Source: Planctomycetota bacterium
GTDB taxonomy: Bacteria > Planctomycetota > UBA11346
Assembly: GCA_013816485.1 (NCBI GenBank)
Contig: JACDEI010000028.1
Coordinates: 1 to 62,358 of the forward strand
Length of the DNA stretch: 62,358 nt
Direction: 5' to 3'
This document shows positions 59,401 to 62,358 of the stretch, piece after piece (position 1 is the stretch's first letter; the number at the start of each line of letters is the position of its first letter). A model generated the notes under the pieces. The model worked only from the letters and a program-made list of their open reading frames with translations, ran no database searches and had not been told where the DNA came from. A program made the translations under genes and the position numbers.

Positions 59401-61107
59401 GGAGGTCGCCGTCCCCGCGCTATTCGTCACCACCACACTGAAAATGGCGCTGTTATCGCCGATCTGCACGTTGGTCTTATTGTAGGTTGCACTCGTCGCG
59501 CCTGAAATGTTCACGGCGTCTTTTCGCCACTGGTACGTCGGGCTGGGCGTGGCGCTCGCTACCACGGTGAACGTCGCCGTCTGCCCTACCACTTTACTTT
59601 GATTGGCTGGTTGGGTGGTGATCGTTGGCACTTTGTGGGCGGTAAAGGATACCTGGGCACCGTAGGAGGTTCCCACGCTGTTGGTCGCATAAGCACGCAC
59701 GTAGTACAGCGTGCCCGGAGTCAGGCCGGTCAGCGCGCTGGTGAACGTGCCGGTCCCCGTACCGTTCGTAGTTATGGCATCCGCTGTGGTTGGATTCGTC
59801 GTCGTCGCCCAGCAGACACCGCGTGCCGTCACGACCGCACCACTGTCTGAGGTGACATTGCCACCGCTGTTGGCGCTGGTGGTGGTAATTCCAGTGATTG
59901 CCGTAGTGGTCAACACGGGGGCGCCAATCGCTACGGATAAGGTAGCCCCGCCGGACGTCACTGAACCGGCACTATTGGTTACTACCACGGTAAAAACCGC
60001 ACCATTGTCGCCGATCTGCACGCTGGATCTGTTGTAAGTCGAACTTGTCGCGCCTGAAATGTTCACGCCGTCCTTACGCCACTGGTAAGTCGGGTTCGGC
60101 GTCCCACTGGCCACCACGCTGAAGGTCGCCGTCTGGCCGACAATTTTACTCTGATTGACCGGCTGGGTGGTGATCGATGGTGCAATATGGGCAGTGAATG
60201 AGACCTGGGAACCATACGACGTCCCCTCGCTATTGGTCGCATAGGAACGCACATAATACAGGGTGCCTGGGGTGAGGCCCGTGATCGCGCTCGTGAATGA
60301 CCCGGTTCCGGTTCCGTTCGAGGTGGTGTTGTTCGCCGTCGTCGGCGTGGCTGTGGTTGCCCAGCAGACCCCCCGCGCAGTCACAGCGGCACCGCTGTCA
60401 GAGGTGACATTGCCGCCGCTGTTGGCACTGGTGGTCGTGGTGCCCGAAATCGCCGTCGTGGTCAGTGCCGGCGGGCCAATGGTCACCGTCAACGTCGCGT
60501 CGGATGAGGTCGTTGCACCCGCTGCGTTGGTCGCGACGACGCTATACAGTGCGCTGTTGTCGCCGATCACCAACGTTGGCGTGGTATAGGAGGTGGCCGT
60601 CGCCCCGCTGATGTTGGTGCCGTTCTTGCGCCACTGGTACGTTGGGCTCGGCGTGCCCGTCGCCGCGACCGTGAAGATCGCTGTCTGGCCAACGATCTTG
60701 CTCTGGCTGGCTGGCTGCGTCGTGATTGTGGGTACCTGGTAGGCTCGCACCGACAAGGTTGCACCATACGAAGTACCGACGCTATTGGTCGCATAGGCGC
60801 GCACGTAATACATCGTTCCCGGGGTCAAGCCGGTCATCGTGCTGGTGAACGTGCCGGTGCCCGTCCCTTCAGAGGTGCTACTGTTGGCGATGGTCGGCGT
60901 GCTCGTCGCCCAGCAGATGCCACGCGCGGTCACCGCAGCGCCACCATCCGAGGTGACATTGCCGCCACTGTTGGCGCTCGTCGTCGTGGTTCCGGAGATT
61001 GCTGTCGTGGTCACGGTGGGGGCAGTCGCGGCGATCAACGATCCCGAGGCGTATATCCCCATGATCACCATCATCACCAAGTTCTTCAGGAGGCGCGGTA
61101 GGAGCAT
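56443..61107 (-). CDS. Secreted FN3-like/Ig-like tandem repeat protein
   Basis: 1554 residues with a signal sequence (LLKNLVMMVIMGIYASGSLIA). Eight FN3-like modules (TTAISGTTTTSANSGGNVTS ... AVTARGVCWAT ... TGLTPGTLYYVRAYATNS) alternate with seven Ig-like modules (QPANQSKIVGQTATFTVV ... YQWRKDGVNISGAT). The C-terminal ~140 residues form another beta domain (FVLLGSGYFAGTEVKV). Such alternating modules are typical of long extracellular adhesins or scaffolds. The start at 61107 is chosen because the signal peptide begins there. It ends by overlapping the Rhs start (ATGA), strongly suggesting one operon with the toxin gene. Confidence 0.92.
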   Translation of the reverse strand: MLLPRLLKNLVMMVIMGIYASGSLIAATAPTVTTTAISGTTTTSANSGGNVTSDGGAAVTARGICWATSTPTIANSSTSEGTGTGTFTSTMTGLTPGTMYYVRAYATNSVGTSYGATLSVRAYQVPTITTQPASQSKIVGQTAIFTVAATGTPSPTYQWRKNGTNISGATATSYTTPTLVIGDNSALYSVVATNAAGATTSSDATLTVTIGPPALTTTAISGTTTTSANSGGNVTSDSGAAVTARGVCWATTATPTTANNTTSNGTGTGSFTSAITGLTPGTLYYVRSYATNSEGTSYGSQVSFTAHIAPSITTQPVNQSKIVGQTATFSVVASGTPNPTYQWRKDGVNISGATSSTYNRSSVQIGDNGAVFTVVVTNSAGSVTSGGATLSVAIGAPVLTTTAITGITTTSANSGGNVTSDSGAVVTARGVCWATTTNPTTADAITTNGTGTGTFTSALTGLTPGTLYYVRAYATNSVGTSYGAQVSFTAHKVPTITTQPANQSKVVGQTATFTVVASATPSPTYQWRKDAVNISGATSATYNKTNVQIGDNSAIFSVVVTNSAGTATSDGATLTVTPSIPTVSTTAISGITTTSAASGGNVTLDGGAAITARGVCWSTTTNPTTANNATSDGTGTGTYTSTMTGLTPGTTYYVRAYATNSAGTDYGSQISFKAYQVPTITTQPASQSKIVGQTATFSVTANGTPTPTYQWRKNGTNISGATATSYTTPALVIGDHSALYSVVVTNAAGATPSSDATLTVTIGPPVLTTTAISGITPTSASSGGNITSDSGAAVTARGVCWATSSNPTIANNTTSDGIGTGLFTSGLTNLNPGSTYFVRAYATNSVGTAYGSQISFTAYKVPSFINQPTNQSKTVGNTATFTGAALGTPNPTFQWRKNGINISGATTNTYTTPTLVLGDNGALYSVVVSNAAGTVTSANGMLSVTIGPPVVASVGFYGNTDTTASSGGNITSDGGAAVTARGVCWATTANPTTTNNTTSDGTGIGTFTSEITALTPGATYHVRAYATNSEGTSYSSGFSFVAHIAPSITSQPANQSMTIGQTATFSVGASGMPYPTYQWRKDGVNISGATNATYTKTNVQVSDSGVFTVVVTNSVGSVTSNAASLSVASGPPVLSTTAISGTTTTSATSGGNVTSDGGHSVTARGVCWATTTNPTTANNLTSDGTGTGTFTSAITGLTPGTEYHVRAYATNSQGTSYGSQVSFTAYSVPSITVQPVSQSTFVTDSVTFSVWTTGVPSRSFQWRKDGVDIVGATSGTYTRSNVQISDHGAVFSVFVYNSAGNVTSDGATLTVTIGPPVVETLLAVSSITTTSAYSGGYVISERGAPVTARGVCWSTMANPTTADSKTVDGTGAGDYASMLTGLTTSTTYQVRAYATNSAGTGYGPSVSFTTPGPTFRSPLIKPPPFDAAAWQNDAAYRSAYVLNNDPGRVWQTAAGSVGTPALEILGQSQVTVTRGGITTLRVRGAPGSPVTFVLLGSGYFAGTEVKVCTVLADANGDAEAPYSATFAGGGGGRIPILVGSPMSVGQVRFLLETP

Positions 61108-61546
61108 GGGGATCTGCTTTCTGAATGCGGCTTGATGGATTTCACGGAGAGACCGTGAAGACAGCCGGGGCATCACGGTGGTCGGCATCGGCCAACTCTC
61201 CGAGGGCATCAAGGGGAGTGTAAAGCTAATAGACACGACGTGTTCGTCCAGCCCCGCATTTTGTCACTGTTTGGCCTACCCGCAAAATTGATCCAACCTC
61301 AACCATTATGGAGGGATCAGGCCGACAAGGCGATGTCGACGGGTGAGCGATTAAAACCGAACGAAGGTGAATGTGTGGTCAAAGCAGCGCTGCGGCTGTG
61401 GCACCAGCACCAAACGTGACGCAGCACACCGGGGCCTCTTATCGCATCGCCGGTATCGGCAATCGCGTCTGGATTGACTAGAAGGCGCATGCCATCGTCT
61501 GCGAGCGGGCGTCCGCGATTCCCGCGCATCACGCCCACCGAGCGCC
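61108..61546. other. Intergenic region upstream of the adhesin operon
   Basis: 439 bp with no convincing gene. The promoter of the adhesin-Rhs operon should lie here on the minus strand, but no strong consensus was found. GGAGG near 61110 overlaps the coding start. Confidence 0.45.
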
Positions 61547-61849
61547 ATGAATCTGGACCGTTTGATGGTCGCCTGCTTTGAGCTGCTTCTTCTGCGCCTC
61601 TCCAGTGGTATGAGCCAGCGTCACATGCCGCACATGTCGCCCGTACCGTCTCCTTCGACTCGTGCTCAACGCTGGCTGATTTTCACAGTGATCCTAGTCG
61701 TTCTCCTCAGTGGCGCATGCGGTGCTGTCTACTTCCTGGCGCAGCAGGGACGAGCATCGTCCCGCGCCGCCGCGGACTTCCCAATGCCGTTCACTTTATC
61801 CACCCCGTTCCGTGCGTCCGAACGGCAGTTTGGAAACACGAGGAAATGA
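61547..61849 (+). pseudogene. Small membrane protein, truncated by the IS4-type element
   Basis: The frame encodes 100 residues with one strong transmembrane helix (WLIFTVILVVLLSGACGAVYFL). It reads into the region where the transposase of the opposite strand ends (61796), so the last ~15 residues are IS sequence. The original C-terminus is therefore lost. An alternative start is the ATG at 61610. The function is unknown. Confidence 0.5.
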
Positions 61850-62358
61850 TCGTCCCGGCCGCGGTTTATAGGCGTGTCGTCGCGCTTCGGTGATCATGGC
61901 ATCGATTTTTGCCGGAGTTCCGTCATCGAGGGCCTTCGCGAGGCAGATGCGGGCGATTTCGCGTGAGACGGTGCGGTTGGCACGTTTTCCGTCGGTGAGT
62001 CCGTCCTGGACGGCGGCGTGGATGGCAGAGGTCAGGGCAACCCACATGAGGACGGTGGCGATTTCTTGCTGGATGCCCTCGGTGCTGCGCGCGTGGAAAC
62101 GTTCGATGCCGAAGGCTTCCTTCATTTCGCGAAAGAGCGTTTCGATGCCCCAGCGTTTGCCGTAGAGGTCGATGATGTCCTTGGCTTCGAAGCCGTGTTT
62201 GGGCAGCAACGTGGTGAGGATAACCATGGTATCGCGCTTCTTCTGGTGCTTCAGCGGGCGTCCACGCAGCGCTGGGCGTCGGATCAAGCGGACCATAATT
62301 GAGCGACCGTCATCCAGGCGGCAGGCGATGACGGCAGTCTTCGCGCCAGAGGCGAGGA
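61796..62358 (-). mobile_element. IS4-type transposase, 5' part outside the window
   Basis: The C-terminal ~187 residues of a DDE transposase. YGKRWGIETLFREMKEAFG matches the IS4 family Y-(2)-R-(3)-E-(6)-K signature, with Glu as the last catalytic residue. The frame stays open through the window edge, so the N-terminal domains lie beyond 62358. The stop is at 61796. Terminal inverted repeats were not identified. Confidence 0.88.

Noticed and set aside
56443..61107. Regular DNA repeats that could look like a CRISPR array
   Set aside because: The period is ~550 bp, coding and protein-conserved (FN3/Ig modules), with no short identical repeats and unique spacers.

Overview
This is a GC-rich bacterial window that most likely comes from the Planctomycetota, or at least the wider PVC superphylum. 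The evidence is the gene content: paired planctomycete cytochrome/Tat cassettes (DUF1549-DUF1553 with DUF1501, and DUF1592 with DUF1552), two very large secreted PVC-type dehydrogenase/HEAT/CxxCH proteins, FG-GAP proteins, a ThuA-like protein and a serine/threonine kinase with a periplasmic sensor. No rRNA, tRNA or CRISPR array was found.

Layout. 0.3-24.5 kb is an extracytoplasmic catabolic and redox region. It holds two FG-GAP proteins, two minus-strand cytochrome/Tat-protein operons joined by overlapping genes, a secreted esterase divergent from a ThuA-domain protein, two giant heme proteins (one with a fused DUF1080-type sugar-binding/hydrolase domain) and a small carbohydrate-binding lipoprotein. 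25.0-27.1 kb is a KaiC-like ATPase plus a stand-alone CheB methylesterase. 27.3-32.1 kb holds two SAM methyltransferases flanking a transmembrane Ser/Thr kinase whose frame is broken at a GCGA tetranucleotide repeat. 32.7-35.4 kb is a three-gene set: a DUF4331 protein split over two genes, plus a TPR protein. 35.4-36.7 kb is an FAD oxidoreductase.

37.8-44.6 kb is a signalling island: a decayed KaiC-like gene, a multi-HAMP/GAF hybrid histidine kinase with three receivers, a receiver-PAS-histidine kinase and a single-domain response regulator, the last three with overlapping ends. Degenerate direct repeats near 36.85-37.05 and 44.64-44.88 kb bracket this island. 44.9-49.5 kb is a mobile and toxin-tip region: an Rpn-type nuclease, a DDE integrase-type transposase, an orphan Rhs C-terminal tip with a probable immunity gene, and several short repeats. 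49.1-61.1 kb is a minus-strand operon: a 1554-residue secreted protein of alternating FN3-like and Ig-like modules overlaps by ATGA the start of a 2299-residue Rhs/YD-repeat polymorphic toxin, which is followed by a candidate immunity gene. The right end is an IS4-type transposase cut by the window edge, which appears to have truncated a small membrane protein.

The most noteworthy item is the adhesin-Rhs toxin locus, with its swapped-in AT-rich tip, an orphan second tip and nearby repeat motifs. Next come the KaiC/CheB/phosphorelay genes bracketed by repeats, the kinase interrupted at a slippable repeat, and a set of nested palindromic intergenic elements. All assignments were made by reading the sequence. 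No database search was run.
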